DNA of 64,000 bases from positions 1-64,000 of IMG/VR virus record IMGVR_UViG_3300005289_000016; one strand, written 5' to 3'. Under the pieces are notes generated by a model. The model searched no databases, was not told where the DNA came from, and saw only the letters and a list, made by a program, of their open reading frames with translations. The position numbers and the translations under genes are program-made. The DNA comes from a virus. This document shows, in pieces, positions 43,400 through 51,366 of the stretch (position 1 is the stretch's first letter; each line of letters starts with the position of its first letter).

Positions 43400-44389
43400 A
43401 TGAGTCACGGTCTCTCTTCTCGTCCAGTCGGCACCATGCGTATCTACGGCTGTGGTGGCGGTGGTGTAAACATCGGTAAGGAATACCTCGAAGCCGGTCA
43501 CAGCGCTGACATCGCGAATATCGAAACCTGCTTCGTCGACACCTCCGACTCCAACCTCGAAGATCGCCTGCTCGACAAGACCTGGCTGTTCGACGGCCTC
43601 GACGGTTCTGGTGCTATCCGTCAGGAAAACGCTGACGCCATTGCCAAGGCAGTGCCGGACATCATCCGCAAGTTCCCACCTGCTGAAATGAACGTCGTGG
43701 TCTTCACCCTGGCTGGCGGTACTGGTTCGGTATCGGGTCCCCTGATCCTGAAGAAGTTGCTGGACGACGGCCACATGGCTATCGGCATCGTGGTCTGGGC
43801 TCAACAGGCCATCAAGAACGCCGAGAACACCATCGGCGGCGTGAAGACCCTGGACAACATCTCGCGTTCCTGCGGCATGCCGGGCATCATTCACCTGGGC
43901 TTCAACAAGGCAGGCGTCGTATCCGACAAGTCCGTCGACAACGAAGCTCACCTGATGATCACTGCCCTGGCTGCACTGTGCTCGCGTCGTAACCACGGCC
44001 TGGACACCGCAGACTTGAAGTCGCTGTTCAACTTCACCAAGTCGACCAAGGCTCCTGCTCAGCTGTGCCGTATCCACGTCTCCGACAACATCGAAGACTT
44101 CACCAAGCTCATGCGTTCCGGTGCTCTGGCCTCGGCGTACCTGCTGCGTGAAGCCACCGACCCGATCCCGGAAATCTTCGTACCGTACAACACCTTCGGC
44201 GTGATGCCTGCAATCGCACAAGCCAAAGGCAGTCTGTTCTTCGGTATCGAGAACGGCAGCATGGGCGAACTGCGCAAGCGCGTCTCCGAGCTGGAAACTG
44301 AAATCGCTGACCAGCAAAATGCCGCTACTGAAGCAGTGGCGTTCGCTGGCGAAAAGGACAAGCCAACGGCCTCCGGCCTGGTTTGGTAA
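43400..44389 (+). CDS. phuZ: Tubulin/FtsZ-like GTPase PhuZ (phiKZ gp39-like)
   Basis: 329 residues. The ATG at 43400 has GAGGAAG upstream. An N-terminal Rossmann-like start (MRIYGCGGGGVNIGKEYLEA, residues 13-32) is followed by a tubulin signature loop GGTGSVSGP at 106-114, a variant of the GGTGSG G-box that contacts GTP phosphates. A helix and the T5/T7-type region follow. The C-terminus has a coiled-coil-like segment (MGELRKRVSELETEI) and ends ASGLVW, with no obvious acidic tail. PhuZ filaments form a bipolar spindle that centres the phage nucleus in Pseudomonas and carries capsids. The presence of PhuZ is strong evidence for the nucleus-forming phage group. Confidence 0.87.
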   Translation: MSHGLSSRPVGTMRIYGCGGGGVNIGKEYLEAGHSADIANIETCFVDTSDSNLEDRLLDKTWLFDGLDGSGAIRQENADAIAKAVPDIIRKFPPAEMNVVVFTLAGGTGSVSGPLILKKLLDDGHMAIGIVVWAQQAIKNAENTIGGVKTLDNISRSCGMPGIIHLGFNKAGVVSDKSVDNEAHLMITALAALCSRRNHGLDTADLKSLFNFTKSTKAPAQLCRIHVSDNIEDFTKLMRSGALASAYLLREATDPIPEIFVPYNTFGVMPAIAQAKGSLFFGIENGSMGELRKRVSELETEIADQQNAATEAVAFAGEKDKPTASGLVW

Positions 44390-44395
44390 ACACAT

Positions 44396-44421
44396 GGACC
44401 GTGGAGGAAACTCCACGGTCC
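44396..44421 (+). terminator. GAAA-tetraloop hairpin after PhuZ
   Basis: GGACCGTGGAG and CTCCACGGTCC pair perfectly over 11 bp around GAAA, followed by TATGCC. It starts 6 nt after the PhuZ stop. Confidence 0.65.
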
Positions 44422-44458
44422 TATGCCGCCTCACCCTTATTCTAACTGGAGAATCACC

Positions 44459-45169
44459 ATGTCGCAGAAGAAAGAAGTCATCCTCGGCCTTGACGGTAAG
44501 CCAATGTACGAGCTGATCACCAAACCTCATGCCGAACAGGCGTTCATCTGGAAGCCGATCTACGGCAGCGTTCCTCTGTTCCGCGTAGGTTTCCTCTCGC
44601 CGGTGCCTCCTCGCCATCTGGACAACCCGGAGTACATCCACGACTCCCGCCCAATCGCTTGGCCGTTGTACCACCCGTACTGGATCGTGCGCATGTCCCA
44701 CGATGCCAACATGATGATGGCCTACGTCGAAAGCGTCGACGACATCACCACCTTCTGGCCTGAAGCCACCGAGATCACGGTGTTCGAAAACAACGCCATG
44801 CGCTACGGGTTCAATGCCAACTTCCAAGAGCCAAGCTGGCTCAAAGAAGTGCATGATGTGGACTTCAAGGTAGCGCCACGCAAGATCGGTGCGTTCCGTA
44901 TCTTCGACGACGAAGACGACACCTTCAACATCCTGGGCTACAGCGACGATCTGGACTACGCCATCCAGCTCAACAACCACAAGCTGGAATACGGCGTGCA
45001 CCCGAGCAACGAGTTCCAGGCTGAATACAAGACCTGGGAAACCCTGACCATCGAGATCTACCCGGCCAACAACATGGACGAAGCCAAAGCTCGTTACGAA
45101 GAGCTGGTCAAGTTCCATACCCCGGCAGACCTCGCAGAAGGTGGCCTCCCGACGAACTTTAAGTTCTAA
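44459..45169 (+). CDS. Protein of unknown function, 236 aa, ending in FKF
   Basis: Starts MSQKKEVILGLDGKPMYELI. The ATG at 44459 has CTGGAG upstream. It has many aromatic and proline residues in the first half (WPLYHPYWIVRMSHD), an acidic central domain (DDEDDTFNILGYSDD) and ends GLPTNFKF. The terminal FKF resembles the FKW of the two proteins at 38476-39863. A longer similarity to those proteins is not evident. Function unknown. Confidence 0.65.
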   Translation: MSQKKEVILGLDGKPMYELITKPHAEQAFIWKPIYGSVPLFRVGFLSPVPPRHLDNPEYIHDSRPIAWPLYHPYWIVRMSHDANMMMAYVESVDDITTFWPEATEITVFENNAMRYGFNANFQEPSWLKEVHDVDFKVAPRKIGAFRIFDDEDDTFNILGYSDDLDYAIQLNNHKLEYGVHPSNEFQAEYKTWETLTIEIYPANNMDEAKARYEELVKFHTPADLAEGGLPTNFKF

Positions 45170-45178
45170 GAGGCATGT

Positions 45179-45484
45179 ATGCACAGACAAACCACCGTAG
45201 TAATTGGGGCAGCGGACAAAGGCAATCTGGATGAAGACTTCGGTAACATCCATGATTGGCTGCGGGATACCGACATTGAAGATTGTCGCCCGCTGTTCAA
45301 ATGTCTTGCCGACCACTATGACGACGGTCTTAAAGCGGCTGTTGTCTTGCGCCACGTGGACGGTGATGACGTGTCCCATGAGCTGGTGATCCTCCATGAC
45401 GAGCTGCTCAAACGCTACTCGTCACCGATCATCAGCGAAGAACCATCGTGGAATGAATTCCTTTACAGGGCCGGTGCCAAGTAA
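45179..45484 (+). CDS. Protein of unknown function, 101 aa
   Basis: Starts MHRQTTVVIGAADKGNLDED with AGAGG 5 nt before the ATG. It is acidic, with VLRHVDGDDVSHELVILHDEL as a central strand-helix unit. The stop overlaps the next start by one base. Not recognised. Confidence 0.6.
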   Translation: MHRQTTVVIGAADKGNLDEDFGNIHDWLRDTDIEDCRPLFKCLADHYDDGLKAAVVLRHVDGDDVSHELVILHDELLKRYSSPIISEEPSWNEFLYRAGAK

Positions 45485-46335
45485 TGGACTTCCACTCTAA
45501 CCTCTCTATTGGCGCTGATGGGGTCGTGCTTCGAAACAAGCACGGCCTCAGCGGCTTCTCCATCAAGGAACCTCGCACCATGAATTATCTGGAATTGGTA
45601 GAGCTGTATCGTCGTCAACTGTGGCGCGGTACATTGCGTCAAGGTATCGAATACGGCCATCGTCAGAAACGCTCGAAGGCTGAGTTCCAGCAGAAGTTGA
45701 TGAAGTACGCTCGTCGTGCTGGTCACAACTACCTGTCTGCGTTCGAAGACCGTAGTGTGCTGAAAGACCAGGACCTGCTGATCGGCTGGGCTGGCAAGAA
45801 ACTCAAGGCCAAGATGCGGGAACTGAATCGCGTGCACATCGGTCGTAAGCGTCAGAAGGTCGCGCGCAAGGTCTTCAAGGGTGACATGTTCTACTTCACC
45901 CTGCGTGATACCGTCCTGACCCGCAAGATGATGCCGGTGACTGATCTGGTAGCCGATGACTTCATGATCGGTGAGCTGGCTGAAATCATCCTGTGCCGCA
46001 ATGGCAAGCAAGGCACCATGAAGCTGCTGGACGCTGAAGGCGTGTGGCGTAACGTTCAGTGGCAAGAACAACCAAGCGTATCCGATGCCGACGTATTGCT
46101 GGCCTGGGCTCCGCTCACTGTTGTCCGCACTTGGTCAGGTAGCACTAACATCCTTCCTAGACCACTCTTCCGCGGTCCTCGTCTCCGCTCGAAGACCCCT
46201 CCCTTCTTCTGTGGAAGCAATATCCCACCTGAAGAAGATCGTGGCTTAGGGATCATCTCAGAATCCACGATCGAGAGTTCTCCGAGCCAGTTCAGCCCGA
46301 CCTACACGACTCCACCGGTTGAGAAATCCGAATGA
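45484..46335 (+). CDS. Basic protein of unknown function, 283 aa
   Basis: Starts MDFHSNLSIGADGVVLRNKH. The first 130 residues are very basic and helical (RQKRSKAEFQQKLMKYARRA, KKLKAKMRELNRVHIGRKRQ), consistent with nucleic-acid binding. The centre is beta-rich, and the last 80 residues are Pro/Ser/Thr-rich and probably disordered. No helicase, nuclease or polymerase motif is visible. It overlaps both neighbours by 1-4 nt, so it belongs to a coupled operon. Confidence 0.62.
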   Translation: MDFHSNLSIGADGVVLRNKHGLSGFSIKEPRTMNYLELVELYRRQLWRGTLRQGIEYGHRQKRSKAEFQQKLMKYARRAGHNYLSAFEDRSVLKDQDLLIGWAGKKLKAKMRELNRVHIGRKRQKVARKVFKGDMFYFTLRDTVLTRKMMPVTDLVADDFMIGELAEIILCRNGKQGTMKLLDAEGVWRNVQWQEQPSVSDADVLLAWAPLTVVRTWSGSTNILPRPLFRGPRLRSKTPPFFCGSNIPPEEDRGLGIISESTIESSPSQFSPTYTTPPVEKSE

Positions 46336-46778
46336 TCAAACTGACGACCGTCCTGCACGCAGCAGACACCACGTCGTCTTTGGCCGATCTGCTGATCCTC
46401 CTGTCCAACAGTGAGGACCAGCAGATCCATGCCTTGCTTGAGCCGTTCAACGAACTGATCTGGAAGCAAGATGGCGCTCCTTCCTGCGCCATCCTGGTCC
46501 GTAACGAGATGGAAGACGGTTCATTCAACTACAACATCGGGATGAGCTTCAAAGGCGTGGACTACATGATCCATGATTATGACCTCACCCCGAACCGTTC
46601 CGTTGAAAAGCTCAAGACGTGGTTTCCTCACATCAACCCACAATACTACCGCGAGCTCAAGCTAAAGGAAGCGAATGCTAACCTCGGTCTTGAACGAGGT
46701 GCTGAGTATTTCATCGACCTGTTCGGCGAAGGCATCAAGCCGTTACCGCCTATACCTGACCGAAGGAAAAGAAAATGA
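46332..46778 (+). CDS. Protein of unknown function, 148 aa
   Basis: Starts MIKLTTVLHAADTTSSLADL at ATGA overlapping the previous stop. It has an N-terminal helix and a strand pair (SCAILVRNEMEDGSFNYNIG), with a basic C-terminus (PIPDRRKRK). Also overlaps the next gene by 4 nt. Not recognised. Confidence 0.6.
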   Translation: MIKLTTVLHAADTTSSLADLLILLSNSEDQQIHALLEPFNELIWKQDGAPSCAILVRNEMEDGSFNYNIGMSFKGVDYMIHDYDLTPNRSVEKLKTWFPHINPQYYRELKLKEANANLGLERGAEYFIDLFGEGIKPLPPIPDRRKRK

Positions 46779-47110
46779 CCAAGCCGTTGCTGAGCCCTCT
46801 GGAAGCCTATCGTCAGGATCTGGAACAACGAGCCGCTATCGACAACAAAGCTCGGGAAGACAAGGAACGCAAGGACAAGGAATACGTGGCTCAGCATTCG
46901 GCCAAGCGTCTCCTGCAAACCAGTCCTCCTTACCCTTCCACTGTAGAAGCCCTGGAAGCCTGCGCAGCTAATCGCCAGCTCCCTGGTTGTGACTATGCCT
47001 ATGTGACAGAAGACAACCGCGTAGTGGGCATCTACGAGTACTACGACGTGACGCCAGAGCAAGCTGTCATGCGCGGACAGCGTCGCGTAATTACCCCTGT
47101 AAATCTTTGA
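46775..47110 (+). CDS. Protein of unknown function, 111 aa
   Basis: Starts MTKPLLSPLEAYRQDLEQRA. A charged helix (NKAREDKERKDKEYVAQH) is followed by a compact C-terminal domain (YAYVTEDNRVVGIYEYYDV). The start lies 4 nt inside the previous gene. It ends the operon started at 45179. Not recognised. Confidence 0.58.
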   Translation: MTKPLLSPLEAYRQDLEQRAAIDNKAREDKERKDKEYVAQHSAKRLLQTSPPYPSTVEALEACAANRQLPGCDYAYVTEDNRVVGIYEYYDVTPEQAVMRGQRRVITPVNL

Positions 47111-47162
47111 GACCATACATAATGAAGTTGATATTGACACCATCAGCTTTGGAGAGTTGACC

Positions 47163-47372
47163 ATGACCACCGTCTTTGAATGTGAAACCTGCGGCAACGT
47201 TGACGACATCCACGCAACCCAGCAGACCACTGTCGGCTATGAGTGCGGTCGTTGCAAGCACGGCGAATGGCACCACCAGTTCCCGGAAGAGCGCTACGAC
47301 TTCAACAAGCACGGCCCTGCCTTGAACAAGTCCGATCCGATTGGCAGCGAAGGCTGGCCGAGTCTGGGCTAA
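47163..47372 (+). CDS. Small zinc-ribbon protein, 69 aa
   Basis: Starts MTTVFECETCGNVDDIHATQ. CETC and CGRC form a CxxC...CxxC pair typical of a zinc ribbon, followed by KHGEWHHQFP. The ATG at 47163 has TTGGAG upstream. It stands alone between an ACATAATG-like sequence (47117) and a terminator, so it may be separately transcribed. Zinc ribbon proteins of this size often bind nucleic acid or RNA polymerase. No specific role can be given. Confidence 0.68.
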   Translation: MTTVFECETCGNVDDIHATQQTTVGYECGRCKHGEWHHQFPEERYDFNKHGPALNKSDPIGSEGWPSLG

Positions 47373-47380
47373 CATTCCAA

Positions 47381-47409
47381 ATAGACGGCGGGGTCTTCCC
47401 GCCGTCTAT
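47381..47409 (+). terminator. Rho-independent terminator
   Basis: ATAGACGGCGGG and CCCGCCGTCTAT pair over 12 bp with a 5-nt loop, followed by GGGTTATTTTTTAGG. It starts 9 nt after the zinc-ribbon gene. Confidence 0.8.
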
Positions 47410-47465
47410 GGGTTATTTTTTAGGTCTTTAAATACCAACACCGGGTATCCTTTGAGGGGGAGACT

Positions 47466-47810
47466 ATGAACATCAAATACAAGGGGCCTACAGCGCTCGT
47501 GTTCGATGTTTCGTCCCTAATTGGTACCCTAGATGAGGGTGGAGAGTTATCGTTGCTTGCATGGCAGTTTGTGATCGAAAGAGAGCTGGTTGAGAAAGCC
47601 GGATTGACGTTGGTCTCATCTACCCCACGGTGCAAATCGTTGGAGAAGCAGTACCGAAAGATCCACGCTCTACAGGACCGGTTTGGAATGACGTTCATCG
47701 ATCAGCTGGATAGACATGTAGTCGCGCATCTGCAAGGTTACGTGGTAGCGATCGAAATGACTAATGAGATACTGGTCATGGTCAAAAGAAAAAGACTTAG
47801 CTTGGAGTGA
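47466..47810 (+). CDS. Small-gene array member 1, unknown function, 114 aa
   Basis: Starts MNIKYKGPTALVFDVSSLIG, with GAGGGGGAG upstream. An N-terminal helical region ends in a strand pair HLQGYVVAIEMTNEILVMVK. The final 'strand, acidic turn, hydrophobic strand' motif recurs at the ends of the following nine array members. It is the first gene of the array after a terminator. Not recognised. Confidence 0.6.
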   Translation: MNIKYKGPTALVFDVSSLIGTLDEGGELSLLAWQFVIERELVEKAGLTLVSSTPRCKSLEKQYRKIHALQDRFGMTFIDQLDRHVVAHLQGYVVAIEMTNEILVMVKRKRLSLE

Positions 47811-47814
47811 AGCC

Positions 47815-48423
47815 GTGCAGAACATCTCAGTACCGATTTCCGAGGTAGTATCTTACCTCGACGATACACTGGACTTGTGGCCTCGTGGTCACAATGTGGA
47901 GAGCAGTGGTCCGGCCCGGAATGAGGCGCTGGTAAACGCAGCAGCAGCTTTCGCGAAAGCCTACATCCGCATGTCGATGAGGCATCTTCGCAGGAAGCCT
48001 GACCCGCTCGAGGAATTGGTTGTAGCACTGGGTTACCCAGTGAAAGCGATGTCTGAGGTAGATGTCGACGAACTGTGTAACGAATGTGACGAACATTACT
48101 TGGCCATCATGTTGACCATGGACCCAATGATCGACACGATCCTGCGGGCTGTTGGTAACCGTGCCGTCGAGTTCCGTCATGTCAAGTTCACCGAAGACCT
48201 GATCATTGAAGTAAAAAGTGACCAGCTCGTAGAACGGTATAAGGACTTGCTCCGTCAAGTCAAACGCATGGCCCCGCCGAAGATGGTGCAGGAAATTGAT
48301 GATCTGGATGAAGTGGCCGAGTACATCGACTACTGCATCAATGAAGTGTTCTCGAACATCAATAACCCGGTCATCAAGGACGAGGTCAAGCGGATGTACA
48401 TGGAGCAGCTCAGCCGTCAGTAA
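47815..48423 (+). CDS. Small-gene array member 2, unknown function, 202 aa (GTG start)
   Basis: Begins MQNISVPISEVVSYLDDTLD from GTG at 47815, supported by TTGGAG 7 nt upstream. An in-frame ATG at 47764 would overlap the preceding gene. It is mainly helical with VEFRHVKFTEDLIIEVKSDQ as a strand, acidic turn, strand segment near residue 125, then a further helical part. It is the longest member and appears to have an extra C-terminal helical domain. Not recognised. Confidence 0.6.
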   Translation: MQNISVPISEVVSYLDDTLDLWPRGHNVESSGPARNEALVNAAAAFAKAYIRMSMRHLRRKPDPLEELVVALGYPVKAMSEVDVDELCNECDEHYLAIMLTMDPMIDTILRAVGNRAVEFRHVKFTEDLIIEVKSDQLVERYKDLLRQVKRMAPPKMVQEIDDLDEVAEYIDYCINEVFSNINNPVIKDEVKRMYMEQLSRQ

Positions 48424-48435
48424 GCAGGTGCTCAG

Positions 48436-48879
48436 ATGACAACGTTCCTAGTCTCCACTGGGGAAATCGAAACGATGTTCAGGGAGATGTTCCTTGAACA
48501 GCACGGTTCGTGCTTCTCCTCCACTGTAACCAAGGCGATGATTGCCATGGTGAACTCTTACAACCGGACTGAATCGACCTTCTTGGTCGATGATGTGATT
48601 GAGTGTGTAAAGGGCAACCTTTCAGACTACTCCCCCGTGGATGACATCATAGCTCAGTTCCTCCGGTTAGTAGAGACGGGGGTTGATCTAAAGGTGTGCA
48701 TCGTTGAGCTTGAGTACCACCCACAGGACGAAACCCTGTTTGTGACTCAGGCTCAGCGCCCGGTGCCGAAACCTACCCACCGCATAAAGGAAGACTATCA
48801 CCATGCCAAAGAGCAGGGAGATTTCTATCCTGAACGGTTACGTCGAGCGCTCGAAGAACTTATATCCTCGGGCCTATGA
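48436..48879 (+). CDS. Small-gene array member 3, unknown function, 147 aa
   Basis: Starts MTTFLVSTGEIETMFREMFL. A helical N-terminus is followed by CIVELEYHPQDETLFVTQAQ, the array's strand, acidic turn, strand motif. A further helical tail overlaps the next gene by 77 nt, more than coupled translation needs. Not recognised. Confidence 0.58.
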   Translation: MTTFLVSTGEIETMFREMFLEQHGSCFSSTVTKAMIAMVNSYNRTESTFLVDDVIECVKGNLSDYSPVDDIIAQFLRLVETGVDLKVCIVELEYHPQDETLFVTQAQRPVPKPTHRIKEDYHHAKEQGDFYPERLRRALEELISSGL

Positions 48880-49294
48880 GCCATACACGGTAAGCCGGGT
48901 GACTATTGGTGCTCCTGCCAAAGCCACCCGGTACGTATTGGTCGAGTCACCCATGGAACATGATGAGTTCAAGCGTCATTACAGACGGTTGGGCAAGATA
49001 GGCATCATGGTCCCCATGGTTGAGATGATCAACTGCGCTATCATAGCTCGCGACGTTCTCGACACCAGAGCCGGCCGTTCATGGATCAACCGGACACGCG
49101 AATCGGTGCAAGTTGCCGAACGCATGAACATCACTGCCGTCAACAAGATCATGCAGGCCTGCTTCCAAGGCTTGCTCAGGAATGCCTGCTCCGACTGCCG
49201 GGTTCTTGAATACTGTGACGGCGTAATGGTAATAGAGGTGAGACGAGTTGTCAACTGGAATAAGCTCAATCGCTTTGAACCTACCGTACAATGA
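48803..49294 (+). CDS. Small-gene array member 4, unknown function, 163 aa
   Basis: Starts MPKSREISILNGYVERSKNL, with AAGGA well upstream in the preceding gene. The central part is helical. Near the C-terminus RVLEYCDGVMVIEVRRVVNW repeats the array's strand-turn-strand pattern. It overlaps member 3 by 77 nt. Not recognised. Confidence 0.58.
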   Translation: MPKSREISILNGYVERSKNLYPRAYEPYTVSRVTIGAPAKATRYVLVESPMEHDEFKRHYRRLGKIGIMVPMVEMINCAIIARDVLDTRAGRSWINRTRESVQVAERMNITAVNKIMQACFQGLLRNACSDCRVLEYCDGVMVIEVRRVVNWNKLNRFEPTVQ

Positions 49295-49304
49295 GGCATT
49301 CGAT

Positions 49305-49763
49305 ATGCTCGGCAAGAAATTAGCCGACCACATTGGTGCCTCTGCTTTACTCTATGCCGCTATAGCGTATTTTGTCTTCGACGACTCCTTCTACTTAGAG
49401 GACATCAACGACAACAACCCAGATTTGGAAGAGGAGATGAGATGGTGGCTTGATGACATCTATTCCACCTTTTACACCCTCTTTGATAACCTCAGGACCT
49501 TTTATGAGACGACCGATAAATCTTCTGGACCAGCTCAGAATTGGCGCACTCGGAAGCCATTCAGCCTCCTCAAGGTTGTCTACTCCGAGGACGATGAAGA
49601 CCTCTACATCCAAGCCTCCAGAGACAAAGGTGATTATTACCTTGGAAACCAGTGGCGAGTTCTTACAGAATGTTGCCCGAGTCCTGGACGCTACCGGCCT
49701 AACTCTCGAGCAACTTTTCGAATACCTCTCCGTCGCCGCTGGAAGGCTCCATCGCACTTCTGA
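49305..49763 (+). CDS. Small-gene array member 5, unknown function, 152 aa
   Basis: The ATG at 49305 (MLGKKLADHIGASALLYAAI) has GAGG 8 nt upstream. A TTG at 49248 would extend it back into member 4. It is helical and acidic, with LLKVVYSEDDEDLYIQASRD near residue 105 as the array motif. After that the sequence becomes arginine/proline-rich and unlike the rest. This tail overlaps member 6 over 134 nt in another frame, so its C-terminus may be an overprinted extension. Not recognised. Confidence 0.5.
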   Translation: MLGKKLADHIGASALLYAAIAYFVFDDSFYLEDINDNNPDLEEEMRWWLDDIYSTFYTLFDNLRTFYETTDKSSGPAQNWRTRKPFSLLKVVYSEDDEDLYIQASRDKGDYYLGNQWRVLTECCPSPGRYRPNSRATFRIPLRRRWKAPSHF

Positions 49764-50073
49764 CATGATGATCGAGCCTATGATGAACGATCGACTTCCA
49801 GAGTCGATTCAGGCGGAGTTGTCCAGCATTCTCACTAACGTCGTCGAAGACTTGTCCCATTCAACCAGCCACTTCGTCGACCAGCTCGGCGATTTCCATT
49901 TAGTGGAGGTGCTTGATGATGATCTTGCCGTCGTTGAAATCACTCCCGCAGGAGGAGATACGATCGTTGATCCCGCTAGTGTTGTGCATCCCCGTCGAAG
50001 GAGAATGGTTGTCCGGCATAAACCGAAAACTCTTGGCGGTGACGGTGGCAGCGGTCCTGAGGGGTGTCATTAA
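49630..50073 (+). CDS. Small-gene array member 6, unknown function, 147 aa (GTG start)
   Basis: Likely start is the GTG at 49630 (MIITLETSGEFLQNVARVLD if initiated there). The ribosome site is weak, and the frame upstream looks noncoding. The main part is helical. VEVLDDDLAVVEITPAGGD near residue 100 is the array motif. The final 40 residues are Arg/Gly-rich, unlike the rest, and overlap member 7 by 158 nt. The tail may be overprinted. The start is uncertain. Confidence 0.5.
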   Translation: MIITLETSGEFLQNVARVLDATGLTLEQLFEYLSVAAGRLHRTSDMMIEPMMNDRLPESIQAELSSILTNVVEDLSHSTSHFVDQLGDFHLVEVLDDDLAVVEITPAGGDTIVDPASVVHPRRRRMVVRHKPKTLGGDGGSGPEGCH

Positions 50074-50317
50074 GAACACCCTTTCGTTGGAATATGGTCA
50101 AGTACTCAGTTATTGGATGAGAGAGTCTGCGGTTCGGAACGTTCTTCGGGATCGACTGATGGTGGAAGTCGACGAAGCTTACGAGCTAGTCGTTCCGGTC
50201 TTCGCGGGCTTTGCAGACAAACTGAGCCGCTTCAGAACACTCGACCATTTGCTGACCGAACTGGTCATGTACAGTCCTTCTGACGGCTCAATCGTTGTGA
50301 GAATATCCAATGGCTGA
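49916..50317 (+). CDS. Small-gene array member 7, unknown function, 133 aa
   Basis: ATG at 49916 with a strong GGAGG site 6 nt upstream, located inside member 6. A helical region (INRKLLAVTVAAVLRGVIKN) is followed by VMYSPSDGSIVVRISNG at the C-terminus, the array motif. The good ribosome site supports real expression in spite of the long overlap. It overlaps member 8 by 8 nt. Not recognised. Confidence 0.55.
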   Translation: MMILPSLKSLPQEEIRSLIPLVLCIPVEGEWLSGINRKLLAVTVAAVLRGVIKNTLSLEYGQVLSYWMRESAVRNVLRDRLMVEVDEAYELVVPVFAGFADKLSRFRTLDHLLTELVMYSPSDGSIVVRISNG

Positions 50318-50666
50318 GCGAAACATGATCTTCAATGGAGGCGATATACATGAAGCCTTCCTAACCGATTTGTCCCAAGTCATGGACCACTCGTATGTCA
50401 TTGACGAGATGTATTCGTTCTATGCTGACTGGTGTCGCCGTGGCGAGGTAGCAGTGGACAACTACTGCAAGCCGCTGTATCCCGTTTACCCGGGATCGGC
50501 ACGTGAAGAGCAGGAAGAAGCCGAAGACAATTTCATAGCGCTGAGAAATGCTATGATCAACCTCTACTGTACGATAGACCGTGCAACTCCAGGGCTAGAC
50601 CGCCGCAGCGTCATCCATGCCGCGTACTACCCCGAGGATGAGGCCCTGATCATCGTTGTGCGTTAA
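50310..50666 (+). CDS. Small-gene array member 8, unknown function, 118 aa
   Basis: Starts MAERNMIFNGGDIHEAFLTD within the end of member 7. An acidic helical middle (REEQEEAEDNFIALRNAMIN) is followed by VIHAAYYPEDEALIIVVR at the very end, a clear example of the array motif. Ribosome site weak, so translation may be coupled to member 7. Not recognised. Confidence 0.58.
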   Translation: MAERNMIFNGGDIHEAFLTDLSQVMDHSYVIDEMYSFYADWCRRGEVAVDNYCKPLYPVYPGSAREEQEEAEDNFIALRNAMINLYCTIDRATPGLDRRSVIHAAYYPEDEALIIVVR

Positions 50667-50675
50667 GGACCACCC

Positions 50676-50996
50676 ATGATCGTTATCAATACTTCAGAGG
50701 TTCTGGCTGACCTCCTGCCTGAGGTCCGCTACTCTCTCGACCCAGACATGCCACACGACGATGAACTGCCAGCAGCAGTGCGTCGTTACGTGAGGGACTT
50801 GATCCTTCATGCATTCTTCATCGCGCTCAGGGAAGACCTGCGCCATCATGGGGAATGGCTGGCACGAATCCGCCAAGACCGCTCGTTCAGCGCTATCTCA
50901 CACAGGCAGTGGCTGGATGTTGAGGTGGTCGACACAGAAGGGACATTCGTTTTACTCATTGAGGAACCCATGCATGATCACCGATTACAAAGGTAA
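50676..50996 (+). CDS. Small-gene array member 9, unknown function, 106 aa
   Basis: Starts MIVINTSEVLADLLPEVRYS with AAGGA 6 nt upstream. A histidine-rich helical segment precedes WLDVEVVDTEGTFVLLIEEP near the end, the array motif. Its last 23 nt overlap the next gene in another frame. Not recognised. Confidence 0.58.
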   Translation: MIVINTSEVLADLLPEVRYSLDPDMPHDDELPAAVRRYVRDLILHAFFIALREDLRHHGEWLARIRQDRSFSAISHRQWLDVEVVDTEGTFVLLIEEPMHDHRLQR

Positions 50997-51366
50997 GACG
51001 GTCCGCTTCAACACCTTGGCGCCTAACGTACTGGGTGCCAATCGGGACAACGTCACCATCGTGGCCGCTGACTTGGACCTTGACACCGCCGTGCTCATCT
51101 CGGACGTCAAGGCCAAGCACAATCAGGTCAAGAACTACCTCACCAGCCTGCCTCAGTCGGCTGGTTCGTACAGTTACGTGAAGTTGCGTTATGGCAACGG
51201 CAAAGTTGAGGTCCTCGGCGTGCCTTGGATCGACATCAATAGCATCGAAGTAATCACCGACCGCAAGCTGGTGGTAACAGTTGGCAGTGTGAGTGATACT
51301 ACCGAACAACTCGTGCGGCAGGCACTACTCCAAAATGGGATCACGGATTTCAAGATCGACTACTAA
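50974..51366 (+). CDS. Protein of unknown function, 130 aa, beta-rich
   Basis: Starts MITDYKGKTVRFNTLAPNVL. GAGGAA lies upstream of the ATG at 50974. Unlike the surrounding array members it is beta-rich throughout (NVTIVAADLDLDTAVLISDV, SYVKLRYGNGKVEVLGVPWI), with an SH3-like look, and lacks the array's C-terminal motif. It interrupts the array and may have a separate function. Not recognised. Confidence 0.6.
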   Translation: MITDYKGKTVRFNTLAPNVLGANRDNVTIVAADLDLDTAVLISDVKAKHNQVKNYLTSLPQSAGSYSYVKLRYGNGKVEVLGVPWIDINSIEVITDRKLVVTVGSVSDTTEQLVRQALLQNGITDFKIDY

